The notes under the pieces: model-generated
Told to the model about the DNA's origin: nothing
Databases searched by the model: none
What the model saw: the letters and a program-made list of their open reading frames with translations, nothing else
Part shown: one piece after another, positions 45,001 to 52,060 of the stretch
How the letters are laid out: each line of letters begins with the position of its first letter
Numbering within the stretch: the stretch's first letter is position 1
Source of the DNA: JAPLJM01 sp963708515
GTDB taxonomy: Bacteria; Desulfobacterota; Syntrophia; Syntrophales; Fen-1087
Assembly: GCA_963708515.1 (NCBI GenBank)
Contig: CAVPSX010000011.1
Location: 1-64,000, forward strand
Length of the DNA: 64,000 bases
Reading direction: 5' to 3'
Translations under genes and position numbers: made by a program

Positions 45001-45238
45001 GCTCCAGACGGTCGATAAGGTGATCAGCCTGATCCCCGTGGTCGGATGGATTCTAACCGATGAGAACCGAAGCATCATGACTGTTTATTTTGAGGTGAAA
45101 GGGAGCGTGGACAACCCCATCGTCACAGCCATTCCCGTGAAATCGATAGCCGGGGGGATCTTCGATATCTTCAAAAACATCTTCCTTTTGCCCGCAAAGC
45201 TTTTCACGGACACGGGTGAAGTCATCTTCGGGCGCTAA
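42005..45238 (+). CDS. AsmA/YhdP-like envelope protein, 1077 residues
   Basis: A very long protein with one N-terminal membrane helix (ILIFTAVLISAVALAVAAAF) and an AsmA-type start (LQALKTELNRDVRYAKGEFS). A long beta-rich periplasmic rod follows. The C-terminal AsmA-like domain has KETARGNVRVQMEEGMLTR, FSILNVSQLLKFQLPDM and IGMIDMPRGQ-like GMIDMPRGQFVDTVVGVQPL. Such proteins are thought to bridge inner and outer membranes and move phospholipid. The frame is uninterrupted over more than 3 kb, in contrast to the frameshifted regions. It is the last gene of the plus-strand run and converges with ribF after 19 bases. Confidence 0.85.
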   Translation: MQKNILIFTAVLISAVALAVAAAFIAARTIDPESYRAGLLQALKTELNRDVRYAKGEFSLGLRPAFTFTDVVILEKDAQATFIEVDRLSFKLTLLPLLRKKLVLREVVLENPRMAIIREASGRFNVSDLLHDRKGGLSFGIRGLRIDNGVLHFTDHRIAPESLKTSLEGLNLRLSRLERGKEADFALSATVVDAGKSGSIALDGSMEIAQASEPLLNSRIDTAVKAGALNADRYWPYYSRHVPFRKLTGRLDIDTRFRGTAKTFESRGTMTLHDLHLDYPPVFHAALKPKTVHAVYDMKLDPRDIAVTRLDVTVDGVNIRGSCLLRDIHTDDPLIDAKAVTTDIRWESFSHFVPYGIIPKDVADFIEQKIKAGIFRLDEGRLYGRVSQIAHMEKGDNSNVLYLRGRAQKSVLEYAPDVPAFTDIAGILELKGKDFILHAMTAKFGDAPLSLDGKLANYCLKTPTRYPFSLRMTPTAKEVAWLLGDERAKELHYAGSSVLSLSGDGAAANYHFSGAWDLSAADYRYSEWLAKPAGKANHLGFKVNVKKEETVFSAIRYDLSPLALTASARYRHRGKRALSLTIDTNPVSLREMAPLLPKIEKFEPGGEVQVAVKARSSRKNPADLHWRGEIVLTGISFKPADSIKPVSDITGKIHLRGDALETSQMAVQLGSSMISARGRVANLKDPTYSVVFSSAQVDAADLGLRHPQQPVSLQHVSGSVAYRDRDLQIDALTFQLNDSTLSIKGAVQNVPDQQTVDIHVASPYLDWRDILILADLKRADKAGQPPTDQAGPILKAAIQVDAGRLGRLAFEKLQTNLSLDENIVYLQQITFNALGGKLAGNGRIDLTDAGEPRYHLNFDLNKLSAEQCRELFDVKDRFITGAFSAKGDLTVTGGNDVDLKETARGNVRVQMEEGMLTRFAVLSKIFSILNVSQLLKFQLPDMVSGGMPYRKVVATFSFEDGIVSTKDLFIHSDAMNISAVGMIDMPRGQFVDTVVGVQPLQTVDKVISLIPVVGWILTDENRSIMTVYFEVKGSVDNPIVTAIPVKSIAGGIFDIFKNIFLLPAKLFTDTGEVIFGR

Positions 45239-45257
45239 CATAAACCCGATTAAAAAA

Positions 45258-46202
45258 TTAAGATGGGATCGCTGAAGACTGGTTGAGGATATTCCGGGCC
45301 GTTTCGACATCGCGCCGGATCTGTTCGACCAGCCGGGCCGGGCCGTCGAATTTCATTTCGTCGCGAATCCGGTCGATGAACAGCACCTCCAGCCTTTGCC
45401 CGTAAATATCCTCATCAAAATCAAAAATATAGGCCTCGATAGACAGGGCACTGTCGGAAAAGGTCGGATTAAAACCGATGTTCAGGACTCCCTGGCGCTT
45501 ATTTCCCGCCAGGAGTAGCCGCACCGCATAAATTCCGCGGGCGGGAATCAGCGCCTTGTCGGGCTGAATATTGGCGGTTGGAAAGCCAAGGCCCCGCCCC
45601 CGCCGGTGACCGACAATGACTACGCCGCTCAAATTATAAGGCCTGCCGAGATACAGGGCGGCCTCTTTCACCCGGCCTGCTAAAATCAGATTGCGCGTGA
45701 GCGAGCTGCTGATTACGATATCCCCGACTTTGAAGGCGCCGATGACCTCCACGGCAAAGCCCAGTTTTTCCCCGGCGGCGGCGAGCAGGGTTTTATTGCC
45801 CTCCCGGCCCCGGCCGAAAGTATAGTCGTGTCCGATAAAGATCTTTTTGATGCGGAGCCTGTCCCAGAGGATGGAATGGATGAAGGCCTGCGCTGTCGTC
45901 TGTGAAAATTCCATGGAAAACGGGATCATCAGCAAACCGTCGATGCCCGTTTCCGCGATGCGGGCGATCTTTTCTTCGCGGGAGGTGATCAGGTAAAAGG
46001 GCTGTCTTTCGGGGTGCAACACCCTCTTGGGGTGGGGTTCAAAGGTGATCACAACGGCCTTGCTTTTTTTCTGACGGGCCTCCCGGAGCACCTTATGAAA
46101 AATGTGCTGATGCCCACGATGCACGCCGTCAAAGTTCCCGATGGTGACGACGGCCCCCCGGAAGTCTTCGGATATATCGTCAAGACTGTTGAATACATTC
46201 AT
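45258..46202 (-). CDS. ribF: bifunctional riboflavin kinase / FAD synthetase
   Basis: Makes FMN and FAD from riboflavin. 314 residues. The adenylyltransferase half has VTIGNFDGVHRGHQHIFHKV and VITFEPHPKRVLHP; IKKIFIGHDYTFGRGREGN is the nucleotide-binding region. The kinase half has GRPYNLSGVVIVGHRRGRGL and GFPTANIQPDKALIPARGIY, then VLNIGFNPTF. Length and order are standard. It is monocistronic, convergent with the AsmA-like gene and divergent from tRNA-Leu. Confidence 0.93.
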   Translation of the reverse strand: MNVFNSLDDISEDFRGAVVTIGNFDGVHRGHQHIFHKVLREARQKKSKAVVITFEPHPKRVLHPERQPFYLITSREEKIARIAETGIDGLLMIPFSMEFSQTTAQAFIHSILWDRLRIKKIFIGHDYTFGRGREGNKTLLAAAGEKLGFAVEVIGAFKVGDIVISSSLTRNLILAGRVKEAALYLGRPYNLSGVVIVGHRRGRGLGFPTANIQPDKALIPARGIYAVRLLLAGNKRQGVLNIGFNPTFSDSALSIEAYIFDFDEDIYGQRLEVLFIDRIRDEMKFDGPARLVEQIRRDVETARNILNQSSAIPS

Positions 46203-46371
46203 GATTATTACACGGTTGCCCTTTCCCGGCCCTGATTGCGGACGCTACCATAGCATTACTGCTTTTAATTTCAAGACCATTTTAAACGACGCTGCAAGAC
46301 GTCTGGCTTTTTTCTCGCAACCTCTTAACCCGGCTTTATTCCTTGACCTGATGCAAATCCGTCCTTTTTTC

Positions 46372-46399
46372 TTGACAAGGTCGTGATGATCATTATAGG
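46372..46399 (+). promoter_or_regulatory. promoter of tRNA-Leu
   Basis: TTGACA (46372-46377), a 16-base spacer and TATAGG (46394-46399), 15 bases before the mature 5' end of the tRNA. The rest of the 211-base gap after ribF shows nothing clear. Confidence 0.55.
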
Positions 46400-46413
46400 G
46401 AATCCAACCACAT

Positions 46414-46500
46414 GCCGAAGTGGCGGAATTGGTAGACGCGCTAGGTTCAGGGTCTAGTGGGTGTATGCCTGTCCGGGTTCAAATCCCGGCTTCGGCACCA
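46414..46500 (+). tRNA. tRNA-Leu (CAG)
   Basis: An 87-base class II tRNA with encoded CCA. The acceptor strands are GCCGAAG and CTTCGGC with discriminator A. The anticodon loop TTCAGGG puts CAG at 46448-46450, reading CUG codons; a long variable arm and the T-arm CCGGGTTCAAATCCCGG follow. Its 3' end is the likely integration site of the element whose integrase gene starts 18 bases away. Confidence 0.95.
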
Positions 46501-46517
46501 CTTAAAAAAACAGGGGG

Positions 46518-47658
46518 TTAGGCATTAGCAGCAATTGCCTCACTCCCTTCTTTTTTGCCCGTTTCTAACGGTTTTCTAACGGAAGCGTCCAGAAGCTCAA
46601 CCTGACCCCTGATAAAATCCTTATCAGAGAACATATGCCCGTAGCGATCCATCGTGATGTCGATGGACGCATGGCCCAGCTGCGTGGACAGATACTTGAT
46701 GTTCTGCCCATACTGGATTCGCATGGAAGCGTTGGAATGGCGCAGGCGGTGGAAGCTCACATGTCTTAATCCCGCGCGCCTGAGGGCAGGATGAAAGTGA
46801 TTCTTGAAAACGGTGTAATGGTTTGAGGCCTCCCCGTCAGTATTTGGGAATACAAGATCATTGCTGTTGATGGGGCAACGTATCCTCCATTTCTTCAATT
46901 CACTGATGAGAAAAGACGGGATGTCAACCCGGCGTATTGAAGACTTGCTTTTCGGTGTCTGAAATTGCCCCTTCCATAGAGACCGTCGGACATGAATTTG
47001 ACTAGAGTTCCATCAACATCTCCCCATTGAAGACCCCATAATTCACCGGCTCGAAGTCCAGTATAGGCTGCCGTCATAAAGGCTGCGCGATATGCGTCCG
47101 TTGCACTGGCAATCTGCAATTGAATCTCGTCAGGCTCCAATAGGTCGATTTGATCTTTTTCGATCCGAGGCTTCTTAACGTGTGCTGAGGGATTCGTTTT
47201 CAGGTAATCGGCTTCTATTGCGTATTTGAATAGGGATTTGATAACGGAAACCTCATTGCGGATTGTCTTTGCACCGACTTGCTTCGCCCTGATCGATATG
47301 TATTCTTGAATGCTCGTCAATCTGATGGAATCAAGCTTGCATTCGGGCCAATAGGGAATCAGATGCTTCTCTATGATGATTTCATAGAGTGCCAGCGTGG
47401 ACGGTTTCAATTGGGTTCGTTATTCTTCAACCACTGCCGAGCGAAGACAGCAAATTTGACATTAGGGATTTCCTTATAAGTATCCGTTGCAATCTCGCCC
47501 AGTTTCTCGTTGAGAACTTTTTGCGCAGCCTTCTTTGTGGGGCCTCCCTTGAACCATTTCCGCCGTGGGCCTATGGCAATGACGGCGTAATAGTTAGGCC
47601 CCTTCTGGACTATACTCCCCCTGCTCCCTTTCATTTTCCCTTTCATTTTCCCTTTCAT
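46518..47658 (-). pseudogene. tyrosine-recombinase integrase, two frameshifts
   Basis: A phage/ICE-type integrase of about 380 residues when joined. The N-terminal SAM-like/arm-binding part reads from 47658 (YYAVIAIGPRRKWFKGGPTK) to about 47410. One missing T then shifts the frame; the core-binding domain follows (LALYEIIIEKHLIPYWPE). Near 47005 another missing base separates YTGLRAGELWGLQWGDVD from WNSSQIHVRRSLWKGQFQ. Catalytic residues are Arg in TGLRAGEL, His-x-x-Arg in HRLRHSNASM, His in STQLGHASI and Tyr in MDRYGHMF. The gene points into the tRNA-Leu 3' end, the usual layout of a tRNA-integrated element. Decayed or mis-sequenced. Confidence 0.8.
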
Positions 47659-47664
47659 TTTCCC
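47629..47664. repeat. 12-base tandem repeat at the integrase start
   Basis: Three tandem copies of the 12-base unit AAAATGAAAGGG (minus strand). Each unit carries a Shine-Dalgarno-like AAAGGG followed four bases later by an in-frame ATG, encoding repeated Met-Lys-Gly-Lys. It also spans the end of the upstream excisionase-like gene. Confidence 0.7.
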
Positions 47665-47909
47665 TTACCTCCCCCCTTTGCTTTTCGCTTTTTGTCTGAC
47701 GGCTCCTGATCCTTATTGACTCCTGTTTGGGGAACTGCATTGAGAAACGCCTTTAGGTTATCTTCGCTGATATACCATTCCTTCCCAAGCTTAACGCCGG
47801 GCAGCTTGCCGTCCATGAACCATTGCCGGATCGTTCTGATGGTAAGCCCCAGGTCTTTAGATAAATCAGCTATCGAAAACATCTTCATGCCGCCAACGCT
47901 TCTAACCAT
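47655..47909 (-). CDS. excisionase-like MerR/HTH DNA-binding protein
   Basis: A small protein of about 84 residues. GGGAGGTG stands 6 nt before the ATG at 47909. The helix-turn-helix reads FSIADLSKDLGLTIRTIRQW followed by FMDGKLPGVKLGKEWYISED, the winged-helix pattern of excisionases and related helix_turn_helix_17 proteins. The tail is Lys-rich (KKRKAKGGGKGK). It overlaps the integrase start, so the two were probably translated together and controlled integration and excision. AT-rich DNA upstream probably holds its promoter. Confidence 0.7.
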   Translation of the reverse strand: MVRSVGGMKMFSIADLSKDLGLTIRTIRQWFMDGKLPGVKLGKEWYISEDNLKAFLNAVPQTGVNKDQEPSDKKRKAKGGGKGK

Positions 47910-48443
47910 TTCTAAACACCTCCCTTTTGTCATTATTGATTCATTTAATGTTAATATACTTCCTTTATATGTTAATGTCAATCTTTTTCTTTCTCTATGC
48001 CCACTATATAACCTAACTAATGGATATGGTGAAAACTCAATGATATTGAATTACTGAAATGTGTTTCTAACGGGTTTCTAACCGGCATGAATTATTTTTC
48101 ATCATTGGATGATATCTTTTTTTGAGAATCTAAGAGAGCGTCCCATCTTCATAAATGAAGCCTGTTCAATACTTATTTATGCTAGTGAATATAGTTACTT
48201 ACAAGCATGAAAAATCGAAGATAACCCATTTTTGTTGGATTTCCGGAGGATCGGCCTTCGGAAGTCCAATGTTTTGAAAAAAGATAACCCAAAAATTGGG
48301 CGATTCCGGGGACAAGTTAACCCATAAATTCTGCATCCGCCACTCTTTGAAAAACAGGGGTTCTCAGAGATTCCCTTTATATTTTAGTCCTTTTGTGCTC
48401 CTCCTCAACATTGAACACCAGTATTGAACAGGAGGGGCAAATC
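47910..48443. other. AT-rich, gene-poor stretch of the integrated element
   Basis: Between the excisionase-like gene and the transposase fragment the DNA is AT-rich and holds no gene I can support. It contains a small hairpin at 48240-48264 (TTCCGGAGG, ATCGG, CCTTCGGAA) and several ATAACCCA/TTAACCCA words near 48221-48325. It is probably the control region of the element plus the left flank of a degraded insertion sequence. I cannot identify terminal inverted repeats. Confidence 0.4.
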
Positions 48444-48848
48444 ATGGTTGATTTCCAGCTTCCGCTACCGGGACTTGCGCGTGATTTCAATAACCTGACG
48501 CAACAGGAGAAGGATTTCATTGCCTACTTTTCCACCATCGACATGGATTCCATCTCCCCGGTAGTTGACTGTTACGCCGGTATAGGTCCCAAAGGATACA
48601 ATGTTTTTCTGATTCTGGCGCGGATCATCAAAATCAAAGAACGTATCCTGTCGGACCGGCAGTTGGCCGAGGTTCTCAAAAAGAACGATCTTTACCGGTT
48701 TGTCACCAGGGATATCCAGCCGGCTCACGACACCTTCAATTTTCACACCTCCTGTCATGAGATGAGAAAAGCAGAGAACCAGAGCCTCCCGAACCAATCC
48801 TCCATCGTAACAAGGATTCAAAGATCCAATCAACTTATCATGGTTTAG
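48444..48848 (+). pseudogene. truncated transposase (DUF772-type N-terminus)
   Basis: AGGAGGGGC (48430-48438) precedes an ATG that starts MVDFQLPLPGLARDFNNLTQ. The sequence FLILARIIKIKERILSDRQL then AEVLKKNDLYRFVTRD is typical of the N-terminal domain of IS1182/IS5-type transposases. After about codon 108 (HDTFNFH) the sequence loses family character and stops at 48848, so the catalytic DDE domain is missing. It lies inside the remnant at tRNA-Leu and marks a later insertion and deletion there. Confidence 0.65.
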
Positions 48849-49150
48849 GAAGGCATGGGACACACTGTAGTAGGGATTCAAAAACCCAGGAAGTAGTAAG
48901 TCCTCCTGCCTTTCCATGGTTCTTTCGTTCGTCTCTCAATACCACATTGAATGTTGGTATACATGAACTCATGGTAGGAGGAAGGCTTCCGCTACGGAAA
49001 GGAGATTTTCTGGCAATCTGCTGCGCCTTTCAGAGCGCATTCAACGATCTTGAGCGATGACCCCACCTCTCGCTTTGTATTTGCTAGTCCTATGCCTGTA
49101 ATAAGGTCAGGTCTAATGATTTCCGGATGATAGGATTAGAGGGGTAGGAA
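48849..49150. other. gap with no recognisable gene
   Basis: 302 bases between the transposase fragment and ade. It repeats words seen upstream of the transposase (an ACATTGAA word and a GGTAGGAGGAAGG purine run), which fits degraded insertion-sequence DNA. I could not find a second copy of the tRNA-Leu 3' end here that would mark the far attachment site. Confidence 0.3.
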
Positions 49151-50869
49151 CTAAACAAAAAGCGGCACGAGTTCGAATCGGTTGACATCCACAAGGCCCC
49201 GGTCGGTGATCTTCAGATCGGGGATCACGGACAAGGCCAGAAAAGAGATGGCCATGAAGGGTTCCTCAGACCGACATCCAAGGCTTGTGGCAGCATGTAT
49301 CACTTTCATCCAACCCTCTGCGACATCGTCCAGCGGCAGCTCCGACATGAGTCCGCCGATAGGAAGCGGCAGCGCGGCGAGGACTTCCCCATCTTTCACG
49401 GCGGCAAGCCCGCCTTTCATGGACTCGACGGCCTTGACCGCCGCAAACATGTCCCGGTCGCGGCATCCCACACAGATAATATTGTGGGAATCATGCGCCA
49501 CCGACGAGGCCAGCGCCCCCTCCTGCAACCCGAACCCCTGTACAAGCCCCAGACCGATATTGCCCGTAGCCCGATGGCGCTCCACCACGGCGATCTTGAC
49601 AAGATCGCGATCCGGATCGGCAACGACCAAGCCCTTCCGAACGGGCGCTTCCATCACAATCTGTTGCGTCAGGATCTGGTTGGGGATCAGACCGATGACG
49701 CGAATCTTTTTTCCGGCCGCGCGGATCATGAAGGAATCTTCCTGATAAGGGGCAATGTTCATGGGACTATATGACACGGACGGCGCCAGGGGCTTGATTT
49801 CAGCCAAGAGATGTCCGGCATCGTAAACGGGGCAGCCCTTTTTGAAAACAGTCGTCACCTTGATAGGATCGAGGGAGGACAGAACCAGCACGTCCGCTTG
49901 ATAACCCGGGGCAATGGCGCCACGGTCCTTCAGGCCAAAATATCGGGCCGTGTTGAAGGTCGCCATCCGGATCGCCGTGACCGGATCAAGCCCCTCCTTG
50001 ACGGCGAGATCAACAAGATGGTTCAGGTGGCCTTTCTGCATCAGGTCATGGGGATGGAGGTCGTCCGTCACGAACGAACATTGGGCGAGAGTGGCCGGAG
50101 AAACCAGCGGAAGCAGGGCGCTGAGGTTTTTCGCCCGTGTCCCCTCCCGGATCATGACATGCATGCCGAGCCTGATTTTCTCGCGCGCCTCCTCAAGCTG
50201 CGTACACTCATGGTCGGAACCGATGCCCGCCGCCATATAGGCGTTGAGATCCCGGCCGGTTAAAAGCGGCGCATGGCCGTCCCGCACGGACCCGTCAAAG
50301 ACCCTGATCTTTTCAAGCACCGGTTCCAGGCACGCGATGACCCCCGGGTAATTCATCATTTCGGCAAGGCCGAGCACGCGCGGCTCGCCCTTCAATATCA
50401 GCAGATCTTCCGCATCGAGCCGGGCGCCGGCGGTCTCCATAGGGGTCGCCGGGACACAGGAGGGAAGCATGAAAAAAAAATCCACGGGCAGGCCGTCGCT
50501 TGCGGCGAGCATGAATCGGAGGCCCTGCATCCCGATTACATTCGCGATCTCATGCGGATCGGCAACGATTGCCGTGGTACCATGACGCAAAACCGCCCGC
50601 GCCAGCTCCGGCGGTGCAAGCATGCTGCTCTCAATATGCATGTGGCCGTCGATGAAGCCGGGTACAATGAAGTGACCGCCGATATCCAGACATTGAGAGC
50701 CGTCATAATCGCCCACGCCGACGATGAAGCCGTCACAGATCGCCACATCCGCCCCGATGATCTCGCCGGTAAAGACATTGACGATCCGGCCGCCCTTCAG
50801 GACGAGATCCGGCGTACTTGCTCCCCTGGCCGCCCGTATTCGCCGTTTCAGACGTTCGAGCGCTGTCAT
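49151..50869 (-). CDS. ade: adenine deaminase
   Basis: Deaminates adenine to hypoxanthine in purine salvage; about 572 residues. It is an amidohydrolase-fold metal enzyme. Motifs are FIDGHMHIESSML near residue 65, HGTTAIVADPHEIANV, the substrate-region SDHECTQLEEAREK, FVTDDLHPHDLM and the ADE-type C-terminal domain with SVAHDSHNIICVGCRD. The start MTALERLKRRIRAARG at 50869 is preferred because it lies 10 bases after the NUDIX stop; the longer frame would overlap that gene. The two form an operon for nucleotide recycling. Confidence 0.92.
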   Translation of the reverse strand: MTALERLKRRIRAARGASTPDLVLKGGRIVNVFTGEIIGADVAICDGFIVGVGDYDGSQCLDIGGHFIVPGFIDGHMHIESSMLAPPELARAVLRHGTTAIVADPHEIANVIGMQGLRFMLAASDGLPVDFFFMLPSCVPATPMETAGARLDAEDLLILKGEPRVLGLAEMMNYPGVIACLEPVLEKIRVFDGSVRDGHAPLLTGRDLNAYMAAGIGSDHECTQLEEAREKIRLGMHVMIREGTRAKNLSALLPLVSPATLAQCSFVTDDLHPHDLMQKGHLNHLVDLAVKEGLDPVTAIRMATFNTARYFGLKDRGAIAPGYQADVLVLSSLDPIKVTTVFKKGCPVYDAGHLLAEIKPLAPSVSYSPMNIAPYQEDSFMIRAAGKKIRVIGLIPNQILTQQIVMEAPVRKGLVVADPDRDLVKIAVVERHRATGNIGLGLVQGFGLQEGALASSVAHDSHNIICVGCRDRDMFAAVKAVESMKGGLAAVKDGEVLAALPLPIGGLMSELPLDDVAEGWMKVIHAATSLGCRSEEPFMAISFLALSVIPDLKITDRGLVDVNRFELVPLFV

Positions 50870-50879
50870 CGCTTTATCT

Positions 50880-51428
50880 TCAATCAATGGCATACTCCAT
50901 ATAGTACCGGTAAAAAGCCGCGATGACGAGGGCGTGCGTGATGACACCCTCCCGGATGAGGCATGGAATGTCCGGAAGCGGAATCAGAACCACCTGTATG
51001 TCTTCCTTTTCATCCTGCTGCTGGTTCCCTGCCGGCGTGCAATTTTTCGTCAGGAAGGTATAGCAGCGGTTGTTCTGAATGGCCGGATTCGGGTGTACAT
51101 AGCCCAGGGATTCGGCGGAGGCGGCCGTATAACCCGTTTCCTCGCACAGTTCGCGCAACGCCGCCGCTTCGGGATTGTCCCCCTGTTCAACGAGTCCTCC
51201 GGGAATTTCCAGCGTAATTTCGCGCGTACCATGGCGATACTGCCGGACCATGACCACTTCATTCTTCGGTGTCAGCGGAATGATATTGACCCAGGATGAA
51301 GACTCCATCACAAAGAAATCATGAGATTTGCCGGTGCGCGGCGAACGGGCATGGTCTGTACGCAGGTTGAAAACACGGTAGGATTTGTCAAGGTTGCTCG
51401 ACAGGATCGTCCATCGTTCCGGTTGCAT
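50880..51428 (-). CDS. NUDIX hydrolase, probably ADP-ribose pyrophosphatase
   Basis: A 182-residue hydrolase. The NUDIX box is complete: GGLVEQGDNPEAAA followed by LRELCEETGY, with the metal-binding Arg-Glu-x-x-Glu-Glu. The preceding VMVRQYRHGTREITLEIPGG is the pattern of ADP-sugar diphosphatases (NudF branch). It hydrolyses ADP-ribose or a similar nucleotide-sugar to AMP and a sugar phosphate. First gene of a pair with ade, which recycles adenine; this fits purine scavenging. Confidence 0.88.
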   Translation of the reverse strand: MQPERWTILSSNLDKSYRVFNLRTDHARSPRTGKSHDFFVMESSSWVNIIPLTPKNEVVMVRQYRHGTREITLEIPGGLVEQGDNPEAAALRELCEETGYTAASAESLGYVHPNPAIQNNRCYTFLTKNCTPAGNQQQDEKEDIQVVLIPLPDIPCLIREGVITHALVIAAFYRYYMEYAID

Positions 51429-51510
51429 CTGGTATTCGCCTCACTTTCCGGGTGTTCCCCCCGGGTCTTCAGATTTACGTGCCCATTCCTCATAAAGGAG
51501 GACGAGTCTC

Positions 51511-51539
51511 TTGACAAGTATTTTTTAAATGTGTAAAAA
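51511..51539 (+). promoter_or_regulatory. candidate promoter of hsp20-lon
   Basis: TTGACA (51511-51516), 17 bases, TAAAAA (51534-51539), 54 bases before the hsp20 ATG. I do not see a sigma-32 consensus or a CIRCE element. The 165-base gap is AT-rich otherwise. Confidence 0.4.
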
Positions 51540-51593
51540 GAAATTGTTTCAACAATTATTTTCCCGGACTGTTACGCTTGGAGGGCACAAACG

Positions 51594-52040
51594 ATGCACA
51601 CGATCAAAGTTCGCTTTGGCGAGGATCCCGGCAGGCCGGAAAGCGACCCCCGCAGGATCATCGATGAGATGTTCAATCTGGTCAATCCCAGGTACAACGC
51701 CTGTCACCGGATCTGGCGGCCACAGATGGATATCTACGAGTCCCCCGGCGAAATCATTCTCGTCATCGAGATTGCAGGGGCAAAACGGGAAGACCTGCAT
51801 GTGGAAATCGGCCGTAAGACGGTAAAAATATCGGGGCGGCGCCGTATCCGGCCGCTTTCGGAAGACGCCCGCTACCGGCTCGTGGAGATCCCCTACGGGT
51901 ATTTTGAACGCAGCCTCGTCCTGCCGGCGCCCATCGACGCGGATCAGGTGGACGCCACGTATGTCGACGGCCTGCTGCAGATCCGCATGGCCAAATTGCC
52001 GCTCGACAAGATACGCAGAATCCACGTTCAGAACGGGTAA
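51594..52040 (+). CDS. Hsp20-family small heat shock protein
   Basis: A 148-residue alpha-crystallin-domain chaperone. The domain runs from about residue 40: PQMDIYESPGEIILVIEIAG, KREDLHVEIGRKTVKISGRR and ending VDATYVDGLLQIRMAKLP. The usual C-terminal I-x-I motif is weak (KIRRIHVQ). Such proteins hold unfolded proteins for refolding or degradation. The gene lies 20 bases before lon, a sensible pairing of holdase and protease. GGAGGG precedes the ATG. Confidence 0.88.
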   Translation: MHTIKVRFGEDPGRPESDPRRIIDEMFNLVNPRYNACHRIWRPQMDIYESPGEIILVIEIAGAKREDLHVEIGRKTVKISGRRRIRPLSEDARYRLVEIPYGYFERSLVLPAPIDADQVDATYVDGLLQIRMAKLPLDKIRRIHVQNG

Positions 52041-52060
52041 ATCATTCCAAGGAGGGTTAC

